Assembly (NCBI RefSeq): GCF_000970045.1
Contig: NZ_CP009505.1
Span: forward strand, 682,001 to 746,000
Length of the DNA stretch: 64,000 nucleotides
Source: Methanosarcina sp. MTP4
GTDB lineage: Archaea; Halobacteriota; Methanosarcinia; Methanosarcinales; Methanosarcinaceae
Direction: 5' to 3'
Part shown: piece after piece, positions 27,259 to 35,636 of the stretch
Layout of the letters: each line of letters opens with the position of its first letter
How positions within the stretch are numbered: the stretch's first letter is position 1
Translations under genes and position numbers: made by a program
Notes under the pieces: generated by a model
Database searches by the model: none
Told to the model about the DNA's origin: nothing
Seen by the model: only the letters and a program-made list of their open reading frames with translations

Positions 27259-27330
27259 AGCCTCGGGCGGGATTTGAACCCGCGACCTCGTCCTTACCAA
27301 GGACGCGCTATACCCCTAAGCCACCAAGGC
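27259..27330 (-). tRNA. tRNA-Thr (anticodon GGT)
   Basis: Read on the minus strand: acceptor GCCTTGG pairs with CCGAGGC, D arm GCTTAGGGGTATAGC, anticodon stem CGTCC/GGACG with loop TTGGTAA (GGT, reads ACC and ACU), T arm GCGGG-TTCAAAT-CCCGC, discriminator T. No CCA is encoded and there is no intron. A decayed copy of its 3' portion lies at 22614. Confidence 0.93.
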
Positions 27331-27516
27331 ACTGTTGCTATAAGAGCATCACCAAAATATCACAGCAGAGATATAAAGGTTTCGACTGGAATTGTTTCTA
27401 TGGCGCAAAAATCTCTTTACTGTTTTAAAATCTCGTTCGGTTCGTAAAAAAACTTGAAAGACTGGCGGGGTAAATATGCCTGTCTTTTTGATATTTATTT
27501 TTGAGTTGGCCGGTTT

Positions 27517-28029
27517 TCAGAGTTTCCAGCGCTCATCTATGGGGAAGCGTTCGTTGATCCACATGAGGACATGGTTGTCGTGGACGATTTTATAGGTGCG
27601 GGAAAGGACCGGGATGCCGTCGAAAGTGGGTTCGCTTTCCAGGATTTCAAGTTCTGCCATGTCGCGGCGGGTCTCAAGGGCGTGGCTGCGCAGGATCCTG
27701 CCTATGGGAATGTCGGCACTCATGAGCTGCTCTCGCATGGTCCCTGGCATGCGCTCAAGAGGGGAAAGGGACCTTGCATGGACAAAGACCGTGCCGCCTG
27801 CATAGAGCCTTACCTTCCTGTCATTTACCTCGCTTCCTTCTTCTACTCCAAGGAGGGCAGCCATTTCTCTGTCAGCCTTGATTATGTGCTGGGACTCGGT
27901 CCTGACTTCCACGGGCTGGCGGGTCATTATCTCAAGGAGAAAGGTGACAGAGCCGTCTGTCCCGCAGCAGACCCGGAGGCAGGTGGGAATCTCCAGGCTC
28001 TTTAGTTTTTCCAGAAAATCGGTGTTCAA
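27517..28029 (-). CDS. Chorismate lyase family protein (DUF98)
   Basis: A 170-residue protein of the chorismate pyruvate-lyase/UTRA-fold family, archaeal DUF98 branch. Recognisable are VRTESQHIIKADREMAALLG, HARSLSPLERMPG and PIGRILRSHALETRRDMAEL with the conserved Arg and Glu residues. The probable reaction is chorismate to 4-hydroxybenzoate plus pyruvate, which in methanogens could feed a methanopterin precursor; this is an inference. It stands upstream of tRNA-Thr and downstream of the DUF5611 gene on the same strand. Confidence 0.75.
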   Translation of the reverse strand: MNTDFLEKLKSLEIPTCLRVCCGTDGSVTFLLEIMTRQPVEVRTESQHIIKADREMAALLGVEEGSEVNDRKVRLYAGGTVFVHARSLSPLERMPGTMREQLMSADIPIGRILRSHALETRRDMAELEILESEPTFDGIPVLSRTYKIVHDNHVLMWINERFPIDERWKL

Positions 28030-28098
28030 AGAAGATACCTCGGGCTAGGGGCTTTCAGGTGCCGGAAATTATAAAATAGCTTATTCGTGTCCGGCGGT

Positions 28099-28413
28099 TT
28101 ATTTGCCACTGACTTCTTTTTTTGCCTGCTTGAGGCGTTCTTTTCCCGTGTAGCCGGTAGCCTTGTAGAGGAAGTCCCGGAAATACCTGTTCGTCTGCAG
28201 GATAGTCTCATCGTCCATCATCGAGGGGTTGGAAACAGTATCAACGACAAGTTTCTTATTCTCGATCGAGACCGTGATCTTTGCCATTGCCCCATAAGCT
28301 GTCTCAAGGACATCTCCTTCCCTTACAATTTCTCCCGGGAAGCATTCCTGCATTACCGAGTAAATTCTTTCGATTTCGGGCTTAAAGCCGCGTTTTAACT
28401 TGTACTGCTGCAT
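28099..28413 (-). CDS. DUF5611 family protein
   Basis: A 104-residue archaeal protein of DUF5611: MQQYKLKRGFKPEIERIYS and NPSMMDDETILQTNRYFRDF are typical. ATG 28413 is preferred over ATG 28440 because AGAGGATAGCC stands directly before it. The fold is likely alpha/beta; function not known. It may be cotranscribed with the chorismate lyase-like gene 70 bases downstream. Confidence 0.75.
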   Translation of the reverse strand: MQQYKLKRGFKPEIERIYSVMQECFPGEIVREGDVLETAYGAMAKITVSIENKKLVVDTVSNPSMMDDETILQTNRYFRDFLYKATGYTGKERLKQAKKEVSGK

Positions 28414-28440
28414 GGCTATCCTCTTATAAGAGATTTTCAT

Positions 28441-28894
28441 CTCAGATAAAGTTTGCTTAGAGCGAAACCCCTTAATACCGGTACAGCCGGGCCTGAAAAT
28501 CTACCTGGTAAATAATGTTTTTTCAGGCTTTTTTCGGCATCTTTCGGCTTTTTTCGGTTTTTTTCGGGTCTTACCGGCTTTTTTACCAGGTCCATTTTTC
28601 ATTTTTCCGGCTCCTTTTGGCCTTTTCCGACTTTTTTAGCTTTTTAAGAGGCCCTTTTCCTTTTCAAGTTTCGTCAGGCATTTATTCCCTTGCTCTATAT
28701 TATGTTGCGTAAATTGCATAAAAGATCAGGATGTATAAATTAATGCACAGGTAATGATGCACATGTAATGGGTGCATAGGTATGATACACAGGTATGATG
28801 CACAGATATGGTGCACAGCTAATGAGTGCAGCTTAAATAGCACCCGTTGACCTGGAAATTGAACGAAAATCAAATCAAATAGGGGAATAGGATA
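28441..28894. other. Spacer with degenerate repeats
   Basis: 28515-28640 is T-rich with repeated GGCTTTTTTCGG. 28735-28835 holds about seven degenerate units of ATGCACAGGTA spaced 11-16 bases apart, directly upstream of the FMN protein gene. No gene. Confidence 0.5.
28735..28832. repeat. Degenerate ATGCACAGGTA repeats
   Basis: Units ATGCACAGGTA, ATGCACATGTA, GTGCATAGGTA, ATACACAGGTA, ATGCACAGATA, GTGCACAGCTA and a final GTGCAGCTTA run up to 60 bases before the start of the next gene. They could be clustered regulator sites or a decayed microsatellite. Confidence 0.7.
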
Positions 28895-29290
28895 ATGGTA
28901 AAACTTCCAGCAGATGTAAAAGAAGCGCTTGTAAACCAGCAGGTTGCCTCCCTGGGGACCGCTGATAAAAACGGGGTACCGAACGTATGCCTGATGGGTT
29001 TTGTCAAAGCCCAGGACGATGAAACACTGGTTATGGCCAACGTGTTCTGGAAAAAGACCCTGGCAAACCTTCAGGAAAACCCAAAGGCAACAGTAACGGC
29101 TTACCTGCCCCCCAAAGCTTATCAAATAAAGGGGAGCATTGAACTGGTTACCGAGGGCCCTCTCATGAATGAAATCAACGGGTGGGTTGCCTCCAAAATG
29201 GCAAACCTGAAGCCTAAAGGGGCGGCCCTCCTCCACGTAGAAGAAATTTACAGCTTAAGTCCCCCCAATGCCGGAGAAAAGATCACGTAA
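28895..29290 (+). CDS. Pyridoxamine 5'-phosphate oxidase-related FMN protein
   Basis: A 131-residue split-barrel flavoprotein of the pyridoxamine-phosphate oxidase family: VASLGTADKNGVPNVCLMGF (phosphate-binding strand pair), MANVFWKKTLANLQENPKAT and HVEEIYSLSPPNAG. Proteins of this size in methanogens bind FMN and are often called FMN-binding or general stress proteins; the substrate is not known. It is probably soluble and dimeric. GGGGAATAGGAT precedes the ATG. Confidence 0.8.
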   Translation: MVKLPADVKEALVNQQVASLGTADKNGVPNVCLMGFVKAQDDETLVMANVFWKKTLANLQENPKATVTAYLPPKAYQIKGSIELVTEGPLMNEINGWVASKMANLKPKGAALLHVEEIYSLSPPNAGEKIT

Positions 29291-29733
29291 AAAAGATGTT
29301 TTTACAAAGGGACTGTTTTTCTGAGTTTTTTTATCAGGTATGCCCTCTCAAAAGAGGGCTTTTTATCAGGTTCCGGGTTTTCAAATCCCGGAACAGGTTA
29401 TTTCAGGTTCTTTTCTCCCGTATTTCTTGCCTTTCCAACCTTTAAATTCGGTTTTCCTTTCAGACCCGCTTTTTTCTTCTTTGTCTCTGTCGTTTATTTC
29501 CGGAAGGAAGCTTGCTAACCTTTATAACTATGTGGATTAGTGGTCATAAAGAGGAATTGACAGGAATACAGGAATCAACCATAAATATGATCAAAAGCAT
29601 CAATAAAACTCATACTAAAAAGAAAATTGATAATTACTGCATTAACTCATTTAATTAATGTAATTTATGAAAAAAGACTGCTGTTTATTTTGACCTGGGT
29701 AACAGGAAAAACAAATGAGAAGGTGACCCTAAG
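29291..29733. other. Spacer between the FMN protein and hypothetical gene
   Basis: Starts with a hairpin-like TGCCCTCTCAAAAGAGGGCTTTTTAT (terminator, 29340-29363). The remainder is AT-rich with CTTTATAACTATG near 29520. No gene. Confidence 0.45.
29340..29363 (+). terminator. Hairpin terminator after the FMN protein gene
   Basis: GCCCTCT and AGAGGGC (7-bp arms around CAAA) are followed directly by TTTTTAT. Confidence 0.65.
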
Positions 29734-30069
29734 ATGAGCAAAACACTGAACCTGGACGATTTAATCGCAAAGAAACAAGCGGAAAGAGAAGCAAAAGAGG
29801 GGGAAAACGTTGAACTGGAGGGTTTCTATGACCTTGTTATCCCCCCCGGCACCTTGCTGTCTATCATCTACGACCTTGTGGAAGAATTCGACCTTGAACC
29901 TATCATCAGAAAGATGCAGGTAAAAATTGCAAACAGTGAGGAGCGGGAAGTCCTTGTCTTGCGCGGTTCTCTGGAACAGGTCCAGGCTGCGGAGAAATTC
30001 CTCTATGAGGAAATGAATTCCTGGCTTGCGGGTGATTCGGCAGGTTCGAAAAATCCCGATAAAGCCTAA
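29734..30069 (+). CDS. Conserved hypothetical protein
   Basis: A 111-residue acidic protein, unrecognised. A charged N-terminal segment (LDDLIAKKQAEREAKEGE) leads into an alpha/beta domain (YDLVIPPGTLLSIIYDLVEE; VLVLRGSLEQVQAAEKFLYE) whose ending resembles a KH-like or ferredoxin-like fold. AAGGTGACC stands before ATG 29734. It is a single gene between convergent or unrelated neighbours. Confidence 0.6.
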   Translation: MSKTLNLDDLIAKKQAEREAKEGENVELEGFYDLVIPPGTLLSIIYDLVEEFDLEPIIRKMQVKIANSEEREVLVLRGSLEQVQAAEKFLYEEMNSWLAGDSAGSKNPDKA

Positions 30070-30212
30070 TAAACTTTTATTAACCCCGATCCTGATAAAT
30101 GCTGGCAAATGCTGATAAATGCTGATCAGTCTTTATCGTTATTTGTAAGGTTTCATTGTCAGGCCGCAGGAGGGGAAAAAGGAAGCAGTTGAAAGCAGGC
30201 TGAAGCGTCGGC

Positions 30213-31193
30213 TTATCCGGTACTGATGCCTGTAATGCTGTCCTTTGAAAAGTCAAAAACCGTAACTTTGCCTGTGCTGTCGTATATATCGAGTTTTGAC
30301 CCTTCTTCGATTTTTCCGACTACTGCGGCGGTAAGTCCCGCTTCTTCAAAGACTTTTACACACTCTTCTGCTTTTTCCGGCACTGCGGTGAAGACGTATC
30401 CTGTTCCGGGGTGCACTTTTAACCACTGGGTGAAGTCCACGTCCTCGGGCCTCGGGACTTTTTCCAGGTCCATGGAGGCTCCGACCCTGCTCGTCTCGCA
30501 GAGCATGCCCAGGGTGCCTACGAGGCCAGGATTGCTGATATCTTTTCCTGCACTTGCGAGTTTAAGCTCCCCAATCTTCCGGGTCACCAGGTAGCGCTCC
30601 CTGACAATTTTCGGTTCCTTGTAGGAGGTGGTATCCCAGCTGTAAGGGGAGTTCGGGCCAATCTTCCCGTCCATGTCGTAGGCGGCAATAACAAGGTCCC
30701 CGGGCTTTGCGGTGTCGCTGCGGATTATACAGTCCTTTTTCGCAATCCCGATGATTGCAACGGAAAGGGAGGTGTAGTTTGTGTCAGGGTGCACATGCCC
30801 TCCGACGACGGGAACCCCGAACTTCCTGATCCCTTCCGCCAGGCCTTCCATCAGTTCCTTGCAGGAAGCATCGCTTTTTGAGGAAGCTATGTCCACCATG
30901 GCAAGGGGCCTTCCTCCCATGGCTGCGATGTCATTAACGTTTACGACCACGGCACCGTAGCCCGCCCACCAGGGGCTTGCGTCAAGCAGCCTTCCCCAGA
31001 TCCCGTCCGCTGCAAAGAGGATTACGTCATCCCCTCCTATGTCGATTACCGCCGCATCGTCCCCGAAGTCCACAATAGCGTCCTTATACTCCGGGCGGAC
31101 GGTCTCGAAGATCGAGACTATGTCTTCAATCTGTTTTTTGCGGGTGACCCCTTCAAAATTCCTTATCCCTTCTGCAAGCTCTTCAAGATCCAA
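30213..31193 (-). CDS. Methanogenesis marker protein 2
   Basis: A 326-residue protein of the AIR synthase/selenophosphate synthetase-like superfamily, methanogenesis marker 2 branch, found in essentially all methanogens. The N-terminal half carries the ATP-binding DFGDDAAVIDIG and VVVNVNDIAAMGGRPLAMVD; the second half has SNPGLVGTLGMLCETSRVGA and HPGTGYVFTAVP. The exact reaction is unknown; by family it should phosphorylate or activate a substrate with ATP. The start is TTG 31193 behind AGGAAG. Confidence 0.85.
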   Translation of the reverse strand: MDLEELAEGIRNFEGVTRKKQIEDIVSIFETVRPEYKDAIVDFGDDAAVIDIGGDDVILFAADGIWGRLLDASPWWAGYGAVVVNVNDIAAMGGRPLAMVDIASSKSDASCKELMEGLAEGIRKFGVPVVGGHVHPDTNYTSLSVAIIGIAKKDCIIRSDTAKPGDLVIAAYDMDGKIGPNSPYSWDTTSYKEPKIVRERYLVTRKIGELKLASAGKDISNPGLVGTLGMLCETSRVGASMDLEKVPRPEDVDFTQWLKVHPGTGYVFTAVPEKAEECVKVFEEAGLTAAVVGKIEEGSKLDIYDSTGKVTVFDFSKDSITGISTG

Positions 31194-31411
31194 TCAAAAG
31201 CTTCCTGTTGTTTTTATTATTTGTAAAATTATCTGGTAAGTTTTGGTGCAAACCCGATAAGGGCTTTGCTTTGCGAAAATCTGCGCAATTTTTTAACCAG
31301 TACGATACTCCGGTTATCCTTTATTTGTTTTTCTTTCTTGTGCTGATAGAGTAGAAGCGACAGCTTTTTATGAAATTATTCTATCCTTTATGTCGGCTTT
31401 ATATTACTACA

Positions 31412-31430
31412 AATATATATAAATACCCCA
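31412..31430 (+). promoter_or_regulatory. Ferredoxin promoter (TATA box)
   Basis: ACAAATATATATAAATACC has a clear TATA core 30-40 bases before the ferredoxin start, implying a very short leader. Confidence 0.55.
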
Positions 31431-31453
31431 CTATCTTGCGAGGAATGAAAAAA

Positions 31454-31627
31454 ATGGTAGCAAAAATCGATGCTGACTCCTGCACCGGGTGCGGAGCATG
31501 TGTAGACGAATGCCCTGCAGCTGCAATCGAACTCAAAGACGACCTTGCAGTTGTAGATGAAGATGAGTGCCTTGACTGCGGTGCATGCGAAGATGCCTGC
31601 CCGAACGGCGCCATCACAGTCGAATAA
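31454..31627 (+). CDS. 2[4Fe-4S] ferredoxin
   Basis: A 57-residue clostridial-type ferredoxin with two complete cluster motifs, [12 protein letters not shown] and [12 protein letters not shown]. It is strongly acidic and carries low-potential electrons, for example to hydrogenase/Rnf, CO dehydrogenase or, given the two NifB genes just downstream, radical SAM enzymes. ATG 31454 is preferred over ATG 31445 because CGAGGA then has the right distance. ATATATAAATACC about 30 bases upstream is a good TATA box. Confidence 0.9.
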   Translation: MVAKIDADSCTGCGACVDECPAAAIELKDDLAVVDEDECLDCGACEDACPNGAITVE

Positions 31628-31724
31628 ACCTTTTGAGTAAAATAAACCCTTTTAAGCAGATTTATAAACTGTTTTAAAAACCCTTTAGCGGAGTTTTTTT
31701 GACTCCGCTCTTTTATTAACCTTT

Positions 31725-32642
31725 TTATCGAGGCTGTTTTTTCATCTCTGCCTCGGTCTGGATTTTGATGAGCTTTCTGCGCTCCTCGCTCATCTGGGTC
31801 ATGTCCTGGTCAATGTAGCCGTAGGCATCAGCCCTGCACTGCCTGCAGTGGCGCATCTGCCTGACATAGGGTTCACAGGCGTCCTGGGCAGCCTGGCGCT
31901 CTTCCGGGGTCGGGGCTCTTATGTGGGCGAAAGCTCCCTGGGGGATCAGGGGCATGATATTCATTATGTACACTTCCCTTTCCCGGATCGTTTTTGCAAT
32001 TTCCACCATGTGCTGGTCGTTGATCCCCGGCACAAGTACGGTATTAACCTTGACAACAAGCCCTGCCTTTGCAGCGGCCTCGATACCTTCAAGCTGGTTT
32101 TTGATCTGGATTTTTGCCCCTTCGACTCCTTTGTAGGTCTTGCCGTGGTAATTGACATGGTCACAGATCTGCCCCTGGATTTCGGGGTCGACGGCGTTGA
32201 TGGTCACGGTCAGGGTCGCAACTCCAAGCTTTACAAGCTCCGGAAGTTTTTCCGGAAGCACGAGTCCGTTTGTGCTCATGCAAAACGTAATGTCCGGGAA
32301 CTCCTCCCTTACAAGCCGGAGGGCTTCGAAAGTCTCTTTGTTTGCCAGCGGGTCGCCAGGCCCTGCAACGCCTATCACTTTGATGAATGGGTAATCGGAA
32401 AGGGCTTGCTTTACTTTTTCAAGGGCTTCGGCTGGGGTTAAGACCTCCATGGTCACTCCCGGCCTGTTTTCGTTTACGCAGGCAAAGTCCCGGACGCAGA
32501 AGTTGCACTGGATATTACACTTCGGGGCCACGGCAAGGTGCATTCTCCCAAACCTGTGCCTGGCCTTTTCGCTGTAACAGGGGTGCTCGGCTATGATTCT
32601 ATAACGCTCTCTGTCAAAAGTGACGTTTTCTTTTTCGGACAA
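31725..32642 (-). CDS. nifB: NifB-like radical SAM protein, copy 1
   Basis: A 305-residue radical SAM enzyme of the short archaeal NifB type, without the NifX-like C-terminal domain. The AdoMet cluster motif is CNIQCNFC; the C-terminal Cys pair is in MRHCRQCRADAYG, and AEHPCY near the N-terminus supplies a further ligand for the K-cluster. NifB builds the Fe8S9C precursor of the nitrogenase cofactor. The start is TTG 32642 behind GGAGGA. A perfect palindrome (32730-32743) and a TATA box lie upstream. A closely related copy follows at 33108; why two are kept is unclear. Confidence 0.85.
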   Translation of the reverse strand: MSEKENVTFDRERYRIIAEHPCYSEKARHRFGRMHLAVAPKCNIQCNFCVRDFACVNENRPGVTMEVLTPAEALEKVKQALSDYPFIKVIGVAGPGDPLANKETFEALRLVREEFPDITFCMSTNGLVLPEKLPELVKLGVATLTVTINAVDPEIQGQICDHVNYHGKTYKGVEGAKIQIKNQLEGIEAAAKAGLVVKVNTVLVPGINDQHMVEIAKTIREREVYIMNIMPLIPQGAFAHIRAPTPEERQAAQDACEPYVRQMRHCRQCRADAYGYIDQDMTQMSEERRKLIKIQTEAEMKKQPR

Positions 32643-33107
32643 GTTTTTTCCTCCGGCAGTTAAAGGTCCCGGCGCGAGGGGTCGGATGCACCCGGGAATA
32701 GCAAAGAATGCGTATTTTCTTCTCGATTGTGCATAATTATGCATAATATATAAAGCATCCGTTTTCTGTGGCTTCAAGGTTTTTCCGGTTTAAGCCCGTT
32801 TCTGACTTAAAGCAGCCTCAATCCTTTCACAGGTAATTTTGCTGAAATAAGGGTCGGGGCAGAAAATCTAAAATAAGATGCTTATGGCTCTTTTTGCCGG
32901 GTGCCGGGTTTTCAGAACGCTTGCTTATGCAGTTTCTTTTGTAAAAAAGTTGAATTTCTCCGGCTCAATGGTGTCAAAGGCTGAGCCGGCAAAAAAAATG
33001 TACCTGTAAAAAATTAGGATTCCTTAATCTGAATAATGTCTGTTTAGACCTTCGGATTGAAGATTTTAGACTTCAGATTTCAGTCTAAAATCTTCAATCT
33101 TATTTTC
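32643..33107. other. Spacer between the two nifB genes
   Basis: Apart from the palindrome and TATA box of copy 1 there is a hairpin at about 33055-33105: AGATTTTAGACTTCAGATTT and its partner CAGTCTAAAATCTTCAATCTTA, likely a terminator for nifB copy 2. No gene. Confidence 0.45.
32730..32743. promoter_or_regulatory. Palindrome TGCATAATTATGCA before nifB copy 1
   Basis: A perfect 14-bp palindrome lying just downstream of TTTATATATTA (minus strand), so it overlaps the expected transcription start of the gene. It is a good candidate operator. Confidence 0.45.
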
Positions 33108-34079
33108 TCAGTCTTTTTCTTCCTTGCCGTTTTTGGCCAGGGTCTCTCTTGCTTTTTCCATCTCTTCTTTGGTCTGGATCTTTATGACTTCCCTGCGTTC
33201 TTCGCTCATCTGGGACATGTCCTGGGCAAGGAGCCCGTAGGCGTCAGCCCTGCACTGCCTGCAGTGGCGCATCTGCATTACATAGGGTTCGCAGGATGCC
33301 TGGGCGGCTTTTCTTTCTTCGGCGGTGGGGGGTTCCTTATCCGCAAAGGCACCTTGGCAGATAAGGGGCATGATGTTCATGATATAGACCCCGAGTTCGT
33401 TGAGTTTTTTTGCTATCTCGACAACATGTTTGTCGTTGACCCCGGGGACCAGGACAGTGTTGACCTTTAATACGATTCCTGCCTCAACGGCCGCCTTTAT
33501 GCCATCAAGCTGGTTCTTGATCTGGATCTCTGCGGCTTCAACGCCCTTGTAGACTTTTCCGTGGTAGACGATGTGGTCCACGATCTGCGCCTGGATTTCA
33601 GGATCGATGGCATTAACCGTCACCGTCAAAGTGGAGACGCCCACTCTCAGCATATCCGGGATTTTTTCCGGGAGCATCAGCCCGTTCGTGCTCATGCAGA
33701 GAGTAATGTCAGGGAACTCTTTCCTGATAAGCTCAAAGGCCTCGAAGGTCTCGTCATTGGCAAGAGGGTCACCTGGTCCTGCGACTGCCACGACTTTGAT
33801 GAAGGGATACTCTTTTAACACCAGCTTGGTCTTTTCAAGGGCCTCTTCCGGGCTCAGGACCTTGCTGGTGACTCCGGGCCGACTCTCGTTCACACAGTCG
33901 AATTCCCGGACGCAGAAGTTACACTGGATGTTGCATTTGGGGGCTACGGCCAGGTGGATTCGCCCGTACTTGTGTTGTGCCTTCTTGTCATAACAGGGAT
34001 GTTCCGCGATCTTTCTCCGGAGTTCTTCATCCATTATTGTATTGTTAGTATCAGTATCAGGATTGGTGTCTTCTGGCAA
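33108..34079 (-). CDS. nifB: NifB-like radical SAM protein, copy 2
   Basis: A 323-residue paralog of the preceding protein, with the same cluster motifs: CNIQCNFC, the C-terminal HCRQCRADAYG and AEHPCY. It differs in a charged C-terminal tail (ETLAKNGKEEKD) and an N-terminal extension of Asp/Asn/Thr residues. TTG 34079 is preceded by GGAGGAAAC. The likely role is cofactor precursor synthesis for nitrogenase, or a related cluster-building reaction. It is in tandem with copy 1 on the same strand, 465 bases apart, so each probably has its own promoter. Confidence 0.85.
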   Translation of the reverse strand: MPEDTNPDTDTNNTIMDEELRRKIAEHPCYDKKAQHKYGRIHLAVAPKCNIQCNFCVREFDCVNESRPGVTSKVLSPEEALEKTKLVLKEYPFIKVVAVAGPGDPLANDETFEAFELIRKEFPDITLCMSTNGLMLPEKIPDMLRVGVSTLTVTVNAIDPEIQAQIVDHIVYHGKVYKGVEAAEIQIKNQLDGIKAAVEAGIVLKVNTVLVPGVNDKHVVEIAKKLNELGVYIMNIMPLICQGAFADKEPPTAEERKAAQASCEPYVMQMRHCRQCRADAYGLLAQDMSQMSEERREVIKIQTKEEMEKARETLAKNGKEEKD

Positions 34080-34374
34080 TATGTTTCCTCCGTTCGGAGT
34101 TTAAAGCTGAAGTAAAACCCCCTATTGGGAAATTTCAAAATCTCTTAGCAGATTATAATGCAGCCCCTTGATATATATTGTGGAATTGTTTTTACTTCCT
34201 GTATGTATTTTGAGCAAAAAGCACCTGGTAATAAAATCACTCCATTTATATATAATTAATATACAGGATTTAAATTCACTCCAAGATTCTAATTCACTTC
34301 AATTTCGGGGTCGTGTAGAACAAAATCCTTCCTTTCCGATCGAAATCCTGAAAAATAAAAAAGAAAGGTGGATC

Positions 34375-34728
34375 TCAATCCGAAAAGTTGTCCATCTCGC
34401 ACCACTTCCCCTCTCCTTCCCAGACCCTTACCTTGAGGGGAAAACCGAACTTTTTGTGGAGACGGGCGTGGATGTTCTGGCAGAGGTGTTCGGAACTCGG
34501 GAACTCGATGAGGTCGTTGAGGAGTACGTGGTCATATTCCTGCAGGGTTTCCTTTATACCTTTTTTCAGGTCGTAGAAATCGATGACCATCCCGCCTTCT
34601 CCGACTTCCCCTTCTATAACTACCTCTATTTTGTAGGTGTGTCCGTGCACCCTTCCGCATTTGCCATGCCCCGGAAGGTAGTGGGCACTGTCAATGTAAT
34701 CAATAATTCCTAATCTCATTTTTGTCAT
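34375..34728 (-). CDS. queD: 6-carboxytetrahydropterin synthase QueD
   Basis: A 117-residue member of the 6-pyruvoyltetrahydropterin synthase family, QueD type. The zinc histidines are in SAHYLPGH and VHGHTYK; catalytic residues are Cys in GKCGRVHGH, and the Asp-His pair in EYDHVLLND, with Glu in WEGEG. It makes 6-carboxy-5,6,7,8-tetrahydropterin from 7,8-dihydroneopterin triphosphate, the first step of the preQ0 branch. ATG 34728 overlaps the stop of queE (TAATG) with GGGGTG before it, so translation is coupled. Confidence 0.9.
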   Translation of the reverse strand: MTKMRLGIIDYIDSAHYLPGHGKCGRVHGHTYKIEVVIEGEVGEGGMVIDFYDLKKGIKETLQEYDHVLLNDLIEFPSSEHLCQNIHARLHKKFGFPLKVRVWEGEGKWCEMDNFSD

Positions 34729-35636
34729 TATAAACACCCCCACATTCTGTGGGTCTGAGGTATGATGCGCGTATCTATTTTTTCAAGCAGCATACTTTGC
34801 AGTTCTATAAGGGTCCGTACTGAAGACTGCGTATTTATCCCGACTTCCGGGCTTTCAATTCTTGTTTCCGGCTGGAGGATTACACAGGACACATACCCTG
34901 CGATTGCGTCCACCGCTGAAACTACGCTTGCAGGGTCGCTATCCCTGCTTACCACTATCTTACAAAAACAGTCCCTGGTCTCGCTTTTTCTCAGAGTCCT
35001 GAAACATTCAATCGTATTTTCAATATGGGCTTCCCTGGTTTCCCTGGCTTCCGGATTTTCCAGGCCGAGGGCTTCAGGGAGTTTGAAATCCCCCGCCACG
35101 TATGCGACTCTATCCTTTACCTTCCTGGCCTGCTCTGGAAGGGTCATGTTGGATTCCAGGTAAAGGGGCGCAGATAAGTCCAGCTTATCCAGCTCTTCAA
35201 TGAAGTCTGTGTGCAGGAGCGGTTCCCCTCCTGTCAGGGAGACCGAGTGCAGGTTCTTGAAAGGCTGCAGCATGTCTTTGAGCTGCAAGGCACTGATGGG
35301 GTTTTGGGCTTTCTCAAAGCTACCGCTGCCTTCTCCCTTCTCATAATCGCAGGTCCCGGGGTTTGAAAAGTCCGTGTCGCAGTATTTGCAGTTCAGGTTG
35401 CAGCCGAAAAAGCGGACAAAAGCCTGCCTGGCTCCCACGTATGGGCCTTCTCCCTGCACTGAACAAAAAATCTCCCTGATAGGGGCTGATTCCCTGCATA
35501 GGGGCGACAGCAGCTCAGTGGCTGGCCCTGGCCCTGATGCAGGGATTGCTGAGGTTGACCTTCCTGAAATGGATCTTCCTGAACTGGGTATCTCTGGAGG
35601 GGAAATTTCTGAAGCGGATATTTCTGATGTGTACAC
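34728..35636 (-). CDS. queE: 7-carboxy-7-deazaguanine synthase QueE
   Basis: A 302-residue radical SAM enzyme converting 6-carboxytetrahydropterin to 7-carboxy-7-deazaguanine. Motifs: SVQGEGPYVGARQAFVRF, cluster CNLNCKYCDTDF and SLTGGEPLLH. GTG 35636 lies two bases beyond the stop of the DUF366 gene with GGAG before it. Oddity: the first 45 residues are an unusual low-complexity stretch rich in Ser, Pro, Glu and Ile (SEISASEISPPEIPSSG), with short repeats at DNA level. Family members usually start near the REIFCSVQGEG segment, so either the extension is real or translation starts further in. Confidence 0.85.
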   Translation of the reverse strand: MYTSEISASEISPPEIPSSGRSISGRSTSAIPASGPGPATELLSPLCRESAPIREIFCSVQGEGPYVGARQAFVRFFGCNLNCKYCDTDFSNPGTCDYEKGEGSGSFEKAQNPISALQLKDMLQPFKNLHSVSLTGGEPLLHTDFIEELDKLDLSAPLYLESNMTLPEQARKVKDRVAYVAGDFKLPEALGLENPEARETREAHIENTIECFRTLRKSETRDCFCKIVVSRDSDPASVVSAVDAIAGYVSCVILQPETRIESPEVGINTQSSVRTLIELQSMLLEKIDTRIIPQTHRMWGCL

